A stretch of DNA of 47,705 nucleotides. Source: a virus. Positions 37,767 to 44,861 of this stretch are shown here, in pieces (position 1 is the stretch's first letter; each line of letters starts with the position of its first letter). The notes below the pieces were generated by a model that saw nothing but the letters and a program-made list of their open reading frames with translations, made no database searches and was not told where the DNA came from. The translations under genes were made by a program, and so were the position numbers. The DNA lies in IMG/VR virus record IMGVR_UViG_3300046463_000145, positions 1 to 47,705 of that record; one strand, 5' to 3'.

Positions 37767-37937
37767 ATGCTCTGGCTATACGGCTGCGGAGTAGCTCTAG
37801 CTGTCTACGTTCTCGTCAAGCTCGCATACCAAGAGGGTAGAGCAGACGGCGAGGAATCAGGATTCGATAACGGTATCAAGTTCGCAGAAATGCGCGCTCA
37901 ACTTTGGAGAGAGTACGAGAATGGAAAAGCAGATTAA
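37767..37937 (+). CDS. Small single-span membrane protein, 56 aa
   Basis: Encodes MLWLYGCGVALAVYVLVKLA and then a charged helix ending LWREYENGKAD. One N-terminal membrane segment with the charged part on the other side. It starts two bases after the previous stop and overlaps the next gene by 17 bases. Could be a membrane-targeted early inhibitor; unproven. Confidence 0.5.
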   Translation: MLWLYGCGVALAVYVLVKLAYQEGRADGEESGFDNGIKFAEMRAQLWREYENGKAD

Positions 37938-38481
37938 GGCAGGTATGCAGGTTCGTTCGCTGGTTACAGAGAGCGACGTAACTGCAGGCACGGTCTACAC
38001 CATCACTGAAGTTCGGGGCGATTCGAAGTCTGCGTACATCAAGGACAATCGAGACCACGCGTATGTGCTGTGGGCGGGCGAGTACGAGATTGTTCCGGAG
38101 CGCAGGCAGTTCCAAGCGAGGGACATCGTTACGCCTAACGAGACCTGCACATCTCAGGATAGCTTCACGATTGGCAGGGAGTATATCGTGCGAGACATCA
38201 ACTGCCACCTTGACGCGGTGTACCTCGAAAGCGACGATAACGGCAGCACGGCCCGCTATCGCCCCGTGAGTGAATTCGACCTCGTACGCCGCCCGAGCGA
38301 GCAGCCTGCTACCGTCTACCTCGTCATCGGCCCGCGTGAAGTCTTCACCACGCGCTACGACAGCATCGAAGCTGCAGAGCAATTCATCTCGGAAGTGGGC
38401 GACAACGGCAAGGAGTACATCATCGCTCCGATTGCTAAGACCGTCCGCGTGAATCGTACTACCACGCTGGAGACGGTGTGA
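37921..38481 (+). CDS. Hypothetical protein with two SH3-like repeats, 186 aa
   Basis: Two similar beta-rich units: GMQVRSLVTESDVTAGTVYTITEVRGDSKSAYI (about residues 8-60) and ARDIVTPNETCTSQDSFTIGREYIVRDINCHLDAVYL (about 65-125), each with a V-x-x-G-x-x-Y-x-V pattern as in small SH3/KOW-type barrels, then a short alpha/beta tail (YLVIGPREVFTTRYDSIEAAEQF). Such barrels bind nucleic acid or protein. Domain assignment is by pattern only. Confidence 0.55.
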   Translation: MEKQIKAGMQVRSLVTESDVTAGTVYTITEVRGDSKSAYIKDNRDHAYVLWAGEYEIVPERRQFQARDIVTPNETCTSQDSFTIGREYIVRDINCHLDAVYLESDDNGSTARYRPVSEFDLVRRPSEQPATVYLVIGPREVFTTRYDSIEAAEQFISEVGDNGKEYIIAPIAKTVRVNRTTTLETV

Positions 38482-38585
38482 TCCTCGCGCTATCGAGCGC
38501 GTTCCTGTTCCTCGCCGTACCCATTCTACTGTCTATCTCTCTTACCAGAAAATTAAGGACTACACATGGCAAAGACCGCAATTGA
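38478..38585 (+). CDS. Possible small membrane peptide, 35 aa
   Basis: A GTG start in a GTGA overlap with the preceding stop opens a 35-codon frame (MILALSSAFLFLAVPILLSI then a basic tail). It fills the gap before the next gene. A single membrane helix with a positive end resembles small phage-encoded membrane peptides. No direct evidence of expression. Confidence 0.35.
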   Translation: MILALSSAFLFLAVPILLSISLTRKLRTTHGKDRN

Positions 38586-38940
38586 GCAACTCGAAGCCCT
38601 CAAGACCCGCCACGCTGCGGACGCGCTGAAGATTGCCGAATTGGAGGCGAGCATTAAAGCAGCCTCCGCGCTTGCAACGCTGAAGAAGGAGGACGTTATC
38701 GAGTTCAACTATGGGCGTGGTGAGACGCGCGGCCAGTTCTCGGGAGAAGTCCGAAGCATCTTCGAGACGGACAAGGGCCAGCGTATCAAGGTGCTGTACG
38801 GCGAAGGCGCGGAGGAGCAAATCGTAGTCATCGCGCCCAATGATGTTATCCGCGTGGTGAAGCAGGCGCAGGAGACGGACGCCCCGGCTGCTCTGGACCC
38901 GCTCGCGGCTGCTGCTGATCCGCTGGCCGGAATTAACTAA
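38566..38940 (+). CDS. Hypothetical protein with SSB-like acidic tail, 124 aa
   Basis: AAGGACTACAC precedes the ATG. Residues 1-40 are a helix (IEQLEALKTRHAADALKIAELEASI), 42-105 a beta-rich domain (VIEFNYGRGETRGQFSGEVRSIF), and the end is acidic: ALDPLAAAADPLAGIN. The final motif resembles the DPLAAIG end of the probable SSB, suggesting both bind the same partner. Function otherwise unknown. Confidence 0.6.
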   Translation: MAKTAIEQLEALKTRHAADALKIAELEASIKAASALATLKKEDVIEFNYGRGETRGQFSGEVRSIFETDKGQRIKVLYGEGAEEQIVVIAPNDVIRVVKQAQETDAPAALDPLAAAADPLAGIN

Positions 38941-38950
38941 GGAGCAACAC

Positions 38951-39229
38951 ATGGCTAGCGCAGTCAAGCAAGAACGCAAGGTGCGGGAAGTGGTAGAGCA
39001 AGAGGAGGCGGTAGTCCTCACGCTTACGGCGGAGGAGGCTCGTACGCTCCTGGACGTCATGCGCGCCGTGGGTGGGTGCCCGTTCAAGTCTCGTCGCCGT
39101 CATACGCAGAATGTAATGCTCGCGCTCCGGTCGGTTGGCGTTACCCGGACGCCTCCGCCTTCCGGTGGTTTCCGTCCCGCCGACATGGACACGGCAGTAA
39201 GCATTCTTTTCAACGATCTCTCTATCTAA
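38951..39229 (+). CDS. Hypothetical protein, 92 aa
   Basis: Preceded by AAGGAGCAACAC. The N-terminal half is helical and charged (KQERKVREVVEQEEAVVLTLTAEEARTLLDVMRAVGG), the C-terminal half has GFRPADMDTAVSILFNDLS. Basic middle (FKSRRRHTQ). No known domain. Confidence 0.55.
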   Translation: MASAVKQERKVREVVEQEEAVVLTLTAEEARTLLDVMRAVGGCPFKSRRRHTQNVMLALRSVGVTRTPPPSGGFRPADMDTAVSILFNDLSI

Positions 39230-39239
39230 AGGAACCATC

Positions 39240-39521
39240 ATGCACAAACTTACTGCAGCAATCCTCGCGGCTATCGCATCCCTTCGCAATGTCGCTCTCG
39301 ATGTTCGCCAGCGTGTTCTCGATATGCACGTCTCGAATCTCAAGGCCCTGCATACGACTTCGCAGAAGGAAGTAGCTGCGGCAGAGTACGCCAAGAAGGT
39401 GGCCGTGGACGCGTACGCGTTCGCCTGCAAGGAGATTGCGGAGGCGGATGAAAAGGTCCGCGATACGGTTACGTTCATCAAGGCCGAAGCTGCGAAGCAC
39501 GGCGTAACGCTGGAGGTCTGA
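39240..39521 (+). CDS. Hypothetical helical protein, 93 aa
   Basis: An almost fully alpha-helical protein: an Ala/Leu-rich N-terminus (LTAAILAAIASLRNVALDV) and then a heptad-like coiled region rich in Ala, Glu and Lys (SQKEVAAAEYAKKVAVDAYAFACKEIAEADEKVRDTV). AAAGGAACC precedes the ATG. Possibly peripheral to the membrane, given the next gene is a membrane protein. Confidence 0.55.
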   Translation: MHKLTAAILAAIASLRNVALDVRQRVLDMHVSNLKALHTTSQKEVAAAEYAKKVAVDAYAFACKEIAEADEKVRDTVTFIKAEAAKHGVTLEV

Positions 39522-39523
39522 GC

Positions 39524-39751
39524 TTGAAATTCAACATGAACCTGTGGGGCGTTGTGTTCGTGGTGCTGCTCGTTATGAAGCTCGCGGGCATTGGCACAGT
39601 GGCTACGCTGCCGTGGCTATGGGTAGCTGCTCCGCTGTGGCTGCCCTTGGCAATTACGCTCACGCTGTTCCTGCTGTGTCTCGCTCTGATCCTCGTCTTC
39701 AAAGGGCGACAGGGCGCAATCGATGCCATTGATAAGGCACTGAAGAAGTAA
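39524..39751 (+). CDS. Two-span membrane protein, 75 aa
   Basis: Starts with TTG at 39524, seven bases after GGAGGT; an ATG at 39536 is the alternative. Two membrane helices (WGVVFVVLLVMKLAGIG and PLAITLTLFLLCLALILVF) around a short Trp/Pro loop, and a basic tail (KGRQGAIDAIDKALKK). It has the form of a small phage membrane protein such as a holin-like or exclusion protein. Placed in the early region, exclusion or a membrane anchor for replication is plausible. Confidence 0.6.
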   Translation: MKFNMNLWGVVFVVLLVMKLAGIGTVATLPWLWVAAPLWLPLAITLTLFLLCLALILVFKGRQGAIDAIDKALKK

Positions 39752-39766
39752 CGACAAGGAGCGCGA

Positions 39767-40606
39767 ATGGATGATTGGCTGAAGTTCGCGCAGTCTCTCC
39801 CGGAAGGTACGCACAAGAAGTACCCGCACCACTGCGGACCGGGAGAGCCGCGTATCGTCAATCACAAGAGGGACGGCTGGGGCTGGAGTTGTTTCCGCTG
39901 TCCCGATGGTCAAAACAAGGGCTGGGTCCCGCGCCCTGCGGAAAGCCTCACGGAGAAGCTAGCCCGCCTGCAGCGTACGAAGGCCGCTGAGGACTCCGTG
40001 ATATGGGACCCGTCCTTACCTAAGCCCGCCGAATACAACCCGCAGGCGTGGCCGCTGGAGGCCCGTGTGTGGCTTTACAAGGCTGGAATTAGCAACACAG
40101 AGATTGAGCAGCTAGGTATTTACTGGAATTCGCGCCTTGCCCGAGTGGTGCTACCTGTCCGGGACGAGGCCGGAAAGCTTCTGTACTGGCAGGCCCGCAC
40201 GTTGGATAAGGCGAATCCCCGCAAGTATCTAAATCCCCACGTAGACAAGGATCGACTCATAGCCCGGTACGGGAGTGGCCCGCTGCTCGTGCTTACCGAG
40301 GACCTACTCAGCGCGTACCGCGTGTCTCGCGCAGGTGCTGAGGCGTGGTCACTGCTGGGCACGAAGATTACCGACTACATAGCCACGGAGATTATTAAGG
40401 CGGACAAGCCTGTAGCTACGTGGCTAGACCCTGATAAGGCAGGGCGAACGAACGCAGCAAAGATTAGACGAGCACTCCGCGCGTACGGCGTGGAGGTCCG
40501 AGATATTCAGTCCGACAAGGACCCCAAGTTACTCACAAGAGAGGCCATCGAATGCAAGTTAGCCACGTCCATAACGAAGGACATTCCTTCCTCGCCAGCC
40601 GCGTAG
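39767..40606 (+). CDS. DNA primase with zinc motif and Toprim domain
   Basis: A 279-aa protein. The N-terminal zinc module has His/Cys ligands in HKKYPHHCGPGEPRI and WSCFRCPDGQNKG, like the CHC2/T7 gp4 primase type. The middle reads ARVVLPVRDEAGKLLYWQARTLD, and the Toprim part has LLVLTEDLLSAYRVSRAG (Glu) and ATWLDPDKAGRTNAAKI (DxD-like). It lays RNA primers for the polymerase. T7 fuses primase and helicase; here they are separate genes with two small genes between. AAGGAG precedes the ATG. Confidence 0.9.
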   Translation: MDDWLKFAQSLPEGTHKKYPHHCGPGEPRIVNHKRDGWGWSCFRCPDGQNKGWVPRPAESLTEKLARLQRTKAAEDSVIWDPSLPKPAEYNPQAWPLEARVWLYKAGISNTEIEQLGIYWNSRLARVVLPVRDEAGKLLYWQARTLDKANPRKYLNPHVDKDRLIARYGSGPLLVLTEDLLSAYRVSRAGAEAWSLLGTKITDYIATEIIKADKPVATWLDPDKAGRTNAAKIRRALRAYGVEVRDIQSDKDPKLLTREAIECKLATSITKDIPSSPAA

Positions 40607-40911
40607 CCGCAATCCTCCACCGCGTTACGTTCCCTACCTATACGTGGTGGGTTACCGAGGACGGAGACGGCGTGCGTATCCATGCTCGATTCTATGCCCC
40701 GTGCAACGTCAACGGCGGCCAGCCCGAGGAGCAGCGTACGCGCCGATGGGGCATCCGTCCTGCAGCGTCCGACTCGGAGATTGTGGGCACGGCGTTTAAG
40801 TGCGTCCTCACGAGCCTGGAGCATGAGGCGCGGGAGCAGTTCAAGTACATGGGCCGTGCTGTCTTCGGTCCGCATATGGATGTAGCCAAGCTGTGGGAGT
40901 TGGCAGCGTGA
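40552..40911 (+). CDS. Conserved phage protein of unknown function, 119 aa
   Basis: Overlaps the primase end by 55 bases in another frame. The sequence has a distinct core (YTWWVTEDGDGVRIHARFYAPCNVNGGQ, then EREQ-type helix EHEAREQFKYMGRAVFGPHMDVAKLWELA) resembling hypothetical proteins near primase-helicase genes in T7-related phages (from memory). Function unknown. Confidence 0.6.
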   Translation: MQVSHVHNEGHSFLASRVAAILHRVTFPTYTWWVTEDGDGVRIHARFYAPCNVNGGQPEEQRTRRWGIRPAASDSEIVGTAFKCVLTSLEHEAREQFKYMGRAVFGPHMDVAKLWELAA

Positions 40912-41156
40912 CCGGTCCAATCGTCCCTGAAACGTTCGGAGTGGAGATTTCGGACGGAAAGAAAGTCTACACGATCATATGTAGCAAGCGCATCGCGGAC
41001 GCCCTCGTAAAGCTGAAGGAGGAGCGCAACAGTTTGAATGTTCTCCTCTTATCCGAACGAGAGCTTAACGCTCGCTTGCAAGACAAGCTGCAGAGGGCGG
41101 AGCAAAGGCTCTCTGACTACTCATGGCGCGATAGTCCCGGACAGATAGCATACTGA
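40908..41156 (+). CDS. Hypothetical coiled-coil protein, 82 aa
   Basis: Start is taken as GTG at 40908 in a GTGA overlap; a GTG at 40893 adds five residues. The N-terminal part is beta (FGVEISDGKKVYTIICSKRI) and the C-terminal part a coiled coil (KLKEERNSLNVLLLSERELNARLQDKLQRAEQRLSDY). Lying just before the helicase gene, it might be a loader or accessory; unproven. Confidence 0.5.
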   Translation: MTGPIVPETFGVEISDGKKVYTIICSKRIADALVKLKEERNSLNVLLLSERELNARLQDKLQRAEQRLSDYSWRDSPGQIAY

Positions 41157-41158
41157 TA

Positions 41159-42454
41159 GTGAGCATCGAAGTAACACTCCTCCAGCTTTTGAAGTATCGA
41201 GACCGATACGAAAGACTTGGAAAAGCAATACCCACCGCAGCACTCGAAGCTAAGTCCGTTGTCCTCCTAGCGGATTACGGCAAGTTCTTCGCAGAGTTCC
41301 CCGAAGCGCAGCGTATCGAGCACGAGCCGTTCATGCTCTGGTTTAAGGCGTTCGCGCATCCCACGCTTACGGCGGAGCAACTCGGGCTATACAGTGCGCT
41401 CCTTGGGAATGTCCTTAATAAGGACTGTGACCCTTCGCTAGAGTCCGGAATTATGGACCGCCTCGTAGCAGCAGAGGCAGCGAATCGGGTAACGGAACTC
41501 CTCACACGTTGGAACGAGGGCGAGGAGCGAGACCTCTACGTAGCGCTCCGCGAGGAAGTAGACCGCTTCGAGCAGGCCACCAACCGCAAGGTTAAGGTCC
41601 CTTGGGTCAATGAGGACATCGATAGCATCCTGCTCGATGACAAGGAAGACCGAGGCTTGCATTGGCGGCTCGATTGCCTGAATACGGTAATGCGGCCGCT
41701 GCGCGGCGGAGACTTCATTGTTATGGCCGCGAGACCGGACAAGGGTAAAACTACCTTCATGGCCTCCGAAGTCACGCACATGGCCGCGCAGTTTGACGAG
41801 TACTACGGCCCGAATCATGGCCGCTCAGTTATCTGGCTCAATAACGAAGGCCCCGGCAGGCGAATAGTCCAGCGTATCTACCAGAGCGCGCTCAACGCGA
41901 CCATTGCGGACCTTATCAAGTACTCGAATGCGGGCACTCTCAAGCCCAAGTACGAGGAAGCTGTAGGGAGCATGGACCGTATCCGCGTGATGGACATACA
42001 CGGCTTCTGGTCCTACGAGGTGGAGGACTTGCTCGCTAAGACCAAGCCGGGACTCGTTATCGCGGACATGGTGGATAACATCAAGTTCGGAGGGCAGGCA
42101 TCGAACGGCGGACAGCGAACGGACCAACTCCTAGAGGCCATGTACCAGTGGCAGCGCATTCTAGGCGTCAAGCTCGATTGCCCAACGATGGCCCTGTCCC
42201 AGCTTCCCGGAGACGCGGACGGCCTGCAGTACCCCACGCTCTCAATGCTCAAGGACAGTAAGACGGGAAAGCAGGGCGCGGCAGACGCAATCATAACGAT
42301 GGGCGCAGTAAATGACCCGTTCTACGCTAACTCTCGGTTCTTCGGGACTACGAAGAACAAGCTACGTAGACAAGGTGCTCCAGCGTCTCCTCAGTGTGAA
42401 ACCACATTCGACGGCGAGCGGGGCCGAATCAACATGCCGCAGGAGGCCGCGTGA
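41159..42454 (+). CDS. Replicative DNA helicase (DnaB/T7 gp4 C-terminal type)
   Basis: A 431-aa RecA-fold helicase. The N-terminal 150 residues are helical (primase-interaction type). The motor begins at PLRGGDFIVMAARPDKGKTTFMAS, with Walker A near residue 200, followed by SVIWLNNEGPGRRIVQRIYQ (H1a Glu), Walker B KPGLVIADMVDNIKFGG near 305, and the Gln sensor in CPTMALSQLPGDADGLQ (motif H3). Starts with GTG at 41159. It unwinds DNA at the fork with the primase and polymerase. Confidence 0.88.
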   Translation: MSIEVTLLQLLKYRDRYERLGKAIPTAALEAKSVVLLADYGKFFAEFPEAQRIEHEPFMLWFKAFAHPTLTAEQLGLYSALLGNVLNKDCDPSLESGIMDRLVAAEAANRVTELLTRWNEGEERDLYVALREEVDRFEQATNRKVKVPWVNEDIDSILLDDKEDRGLHWRLDCLNTVMRPLRGGDFIVMAARPDKGKTTFMASEVTHMAAQFDEYYGPNHGRSVIWLNNEGPGRRIVQRIYQSALNATIADLIKYSNAGTLKPKYEEAVGSMDRIRVMDIHGFWSYEVEDLLAKTKPGLVIADMVDNIKFGGQASNGGQRTDQLLEAMYQWQRILGVKLDCPTMALSQLPGDADGLQYPTLSMLKDSKTGKQGAADAIITMGAVNDPFYANSRFFGTTKNKLRRQGAPASPQCETTFDGERGRINMPQEAA

Positions 42455-42753
42455 ATTACGCAATGGTTATCACGGAGCGGAAGGCGTACGAGCGTGGGCC
42501 TAACGACCCCAAGCATTACCTCGTGCGGGGAACACTCGTCCGAGTCGTCCGCGAGACAGAGCTAGGCACATTCGTTACCGAGACTCTCTATCCGGTGTTC
42601 GGAGTTGAGGACACCTTCAATGGTTACCGCTATGAGACCCGCACTCAGTACCTAGACCGAGACGACTTCGTGTACCTGTCTGAGTGCCTCGCGCCAATGG
42701 TTGAAGCCGGGGCAGACCTCTTCCGTAAAACGCGGGAATTTCTTGGAGTTTGA
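42451..42753 (+). CDS. Hypothetical protein, 100 aa
   Basis: GTG start in a GTGA overlap with the helicase stop. Sequence is beta-rich (HYLVRGTLVRVVRETELGTFVTETLYPVFGVEDTFNGYRYETRTQYLDRDDFVYLSE) with a helical end. Such SH3-like small proteins are frequent in phage replication blocks. Function unknown. Confidence 0.5.
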   Translation: MNYAMVITERKAYERGPNDPKHYLVRGTLVRVVRETELGTFVTETLYPVFGVEDTFNGYRYETRTQYLDRDDFVYLSECLAPMVEAGADLFRKTREFLGV

Positions 42754-42754
42754 T

Positions 42755-42997
42755 ATGAGTAACGGAATGCACAGCGCGCAACTCGTCGCACAAATTCAAA
42801 GCCTGCAAACGCAAGTCCACACATTGGACAGCATGCTCCGGGGACTTAATACCGCAGCGCAGGCAGGTGCAACAGAGACCTACGAGCGCGGGGTACGCGA
42901 GCGGGTGTTCATGGCGCTGGGTCTCGTGCCCAACCATTACTACACGCTGGACGATATGGAAAAGGCGGTTCGTTACATCGTGGACGGCGCTAAGTGA
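42755..42997 (+). CDS. Hypothetical protein, 80 aa
   Basis: ATG at 42755, one base after the previous stop, with TTGGAG upstream. The N-terminus is a coiled coil (AQLVAQIQSLQTQVHTLDSMLRGL) and the rest is helical (ERGVRERVFMALGLVPNHYYTLDDMEKAVRYIVDGAK). It overlaps the ligase start by four bases. Function unknown. Confidence 0.5.
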   Translation: MSNGMHSAQLVAQIQSLQTQVHTLDSMLRGLNTAAQAGATETYERGVRERVFMALGLVPNHYYTLDDMEKAVRYIVDGAK

Positions 42998-43938
42998 TTC
43001 CGCAAGGATTCAAGCCCAATCTCGCGGCCACCCTCACGAAGCCGGAGCTTATCAAGTTCCCTGTGTGGGCCAGCCCGAAGATTGACGGTATCCGTTGTGT
43101 GGTGTTTGGCGGGGTTGCGTATTCGCGGAGTCTCAAGCCTATTCCTAACCCGCTTGTCCAAGAGTTTGCAAGTGCGTTCTCGGGCTTGCTGGAGGGTTTG
43201 GACGGGGAGCTTACGGTAGGTTCACCCACGGACGCTAACTGTATGCAAAACAGCATGGCGGTTATGGCGAAGAAAGGTGAACCAGACTTCACTTTCCATG
43301 TGTTCGATTACGTAGACCCTAGCGTTTCGGAGTTTATCTACGACGAGCGCACGGTAATAGTTGAAGGCCGTGTCTCCACGTTCTACGCGCGCTACCCCGA
43401 GATTGATATTCGGATGGTCCCACAGCATTCCTGTATGCATATGGACGACCTCAATACGCTAGAGGCGCAGTTCCTGGCCGAGGGCTACGAGGGCTTAATG
43501 ATCCGTAGCGGGGACGCCGAATACAAATACGGACGGTCCACCGAGCGCGAGGGTGGCCTCGTCAAGGTTAAGCGGTTCGTGGACGCGGAGGCGGTAGTAG
43601 TTGGGTTCGTGGAGGAAATGGAGAACACGAACGAGGCAAAGCGGGACGCCCTCGGGAACACGGAGCGGAGCACGGCTAAGGCGGGCCTCGTAGGTAAGGG
43701 GACGTTGGGCGCGCTCGTGGTGCGCAATACCTGCGAGTTGGACGACAGAGTACCGGTAGGCCCCGAGTTCAACATCGGTACGGGCTTTACTGCTGCGCAG
43801 CGCGCGGACCTTTGGCAACGCCGTGAGGAGTTGCTCGGGCAGCACGTTACGTACAAGTACTTTGCGCACGGCATTGTAGACGTGCCCCGCCACCCTGTTT
43901 ATAAGGCGTTCCGCTCTCCGGAGGACATGAGCACATGA
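42994..43938 (+). CDS. ATP-dependent DNA ligase
   Basis: A 314-aa ligase of T7 type. The adenylation motif is WASPKIDGIRCVVFGG with the active Lys near residue 29, then motif III GLDGELTVGS, motif IIIa FTFHVFDYVDP, motif IV YEGLMIRSGDAEYKYGRS, motif V GGLVKVKRFVDAEAVVVGF. An OB-like C-terminal part follows. It seals nicks between Okazaki fragments. GTG start in an overlap with the preceding stop. Confidence 0.92.
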   Translation: MIPQGFKPNLAATLTKPELIKFPVWASPKIDGIRCVVFGGVAYSRSLKPIPNPLVQEFASAFSGLLEGLDGELTVGSPTDANCMQNSMAVMAKKGEPDFTFHVFDYVDPSVSEFIYDERTVIVEGRVSTFYARYPEIDIRMVPQHSCMHMDDLNTLEAQFLAEGYEGLMIRSGDAEYKYGRSTEREGGLVKVKRFVDAEAVVVGFVEEMENTNEAKRDALGNTERSTAKAGLVGKGTLGALVVRNTCELDDRVPVGPEFNIGTGFTAAQRADLWQRREELLGQHVTYKYFAHGIVDVPRHPVYKAFRSPEDMST

Positions 43939-44384
43939 GCATCTTCTCTCGCATCGCAGACGCCCTCATTGCGCGGGCGAAGCGTACGCCGTACAGCCAC
44001 ATCATCAACGGTGTGGGCCTCACACAGAACCCGAACGAAGCGGACTACATGTGCCGCTGGCATCTCATCAAACCCGGTCGCTTTCCTTTCGCTGCCCGCG
44101 TACACCATATCAAGATGGCGGACCAAGACAGGCACTTGCATACCCACCCGTGGAATGCCGTGTCTCTGATCCTGAAGGGCGGCTATTGGGAGGAGCGTCC
44201 CAGCGAGAACGGAGGCATAACTATTTGGCGCGGCCCTGGAAGTCTCGTACGCCTCTCTCATAAGGACGTGCATCGCATCGTCAAGGTGGCAGATGGCGGA
44301 GCGTGGACTCTATTCATGACCGGCAAGTACCGGCATACGTGGGGCTTTCTCATTCCTTACCGCGAATATCTAGGTGATAACTGA
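43935..44384 (+). CDS. Cupin-fold protein, 149 aa
   Basis: A beta-barrel protein with cupin metal motif 1: DRHLHTHPWNAVSLILKGGYWEE, and motif 2 near LSHKDVHRIVKVADGGAW. The ligand pattern HxHPW followed by Glu fits a single-domain cupin. Similar proteins occur in phage replication regions with no known role; metal-dependent oxygenase or dioxygenase activity would be typical of the fold. It overlaps ligase by four bases and the HNH gene by 11. Confidence 0.75.
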   Translation: MSIFSRIADALIARAKRTPYSHIINGVGLTQNPNEADYMCRWHLIKPGRFPFAARVHHIKMADQDRHLHTHPWNAVSLILKGGYWEERPSENGGITIWRGPGSLVRLSHKDVHRIVKVADGGAWTLFMTGKYRHTWGFLIPYREYLGDN

Positions 44385-44859
44385 GGCAAGACTCAAGGAG
44401 CTTGTTACGTACGATCCAGAGACCGGCCTATATCACTGGCGGGTCTCCCGCGCAAAGACGAAGGCTGGGGCGCTTGCTGGGAGCTACCGGCCTGGAAAGT
44501 ACGTGCAGCTTCAATTAGACGGAAAGAACTACAGCGGCCACAGGTTAGCGTTCCTTTATATGACCGGTTCGATTCCATCTGCTGTGGATCATATAAACCG
44601 GGACCGTGCGGACACCCGATGGGCCAATCTACGCGGAGCGTCCACGGCGGAGAACGCGCGCAATCAGGGCAAGCGTCCAAGCAAGTACAGCAGCCTAAAG
44701 GGAGTGACGTTCAATAAGTCCCTTGGCTATTGGGTCGCGCAGATTGGATGCAACGGCAATAAGCACTTGGGATATTTTAAATCAGAGCAAGCCGCGCACG
44801 AGGCATACGTAGCCGCCTCGAAGAAGCTGCACGGCGAGTTCTCTAACACCGGAGGGTAA
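44374..44859 (+). CDS. HNH homing endonuclease with AP2-like DNA-binding domain
   Basis: A 161-aa protein. The HNH part is LDGKNYSGHRLAFLYMTGSIPSAVDHINRDRADTRWANLRGAST (DHI-N-H type). The C-terminal part SSLKGVTFNKSLGYWVAQIGCNGNKHLGYFKSEQAAHEAYVAASKKL is an AP2/ERF-like DNA-binding domain. This pair marks mobile homing enzymes. It is inserted directly before the DNA polymerase gene and overlaps the cupin gene; its 3' end contains the polymerase ribosome site, so insertion may have reshaped that start. GTG start at 44374. Confidence 0.9.
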   Translation: MITEARLKELVTYDPETGLYHWRVSRAKTKAGALAGSYRPGKYVQLQLDGKNYSGHRLAFLYMTGSIPSAVDHINRDRADTRWANLRGASTAENARNQGKRPSKYSSLKGVTFNKSLGYWVAQIGCNGNKHLGYFKSEQAAHEAYVAASKKLHGEFSNTGG

Positions 44860-44861
44860 CC

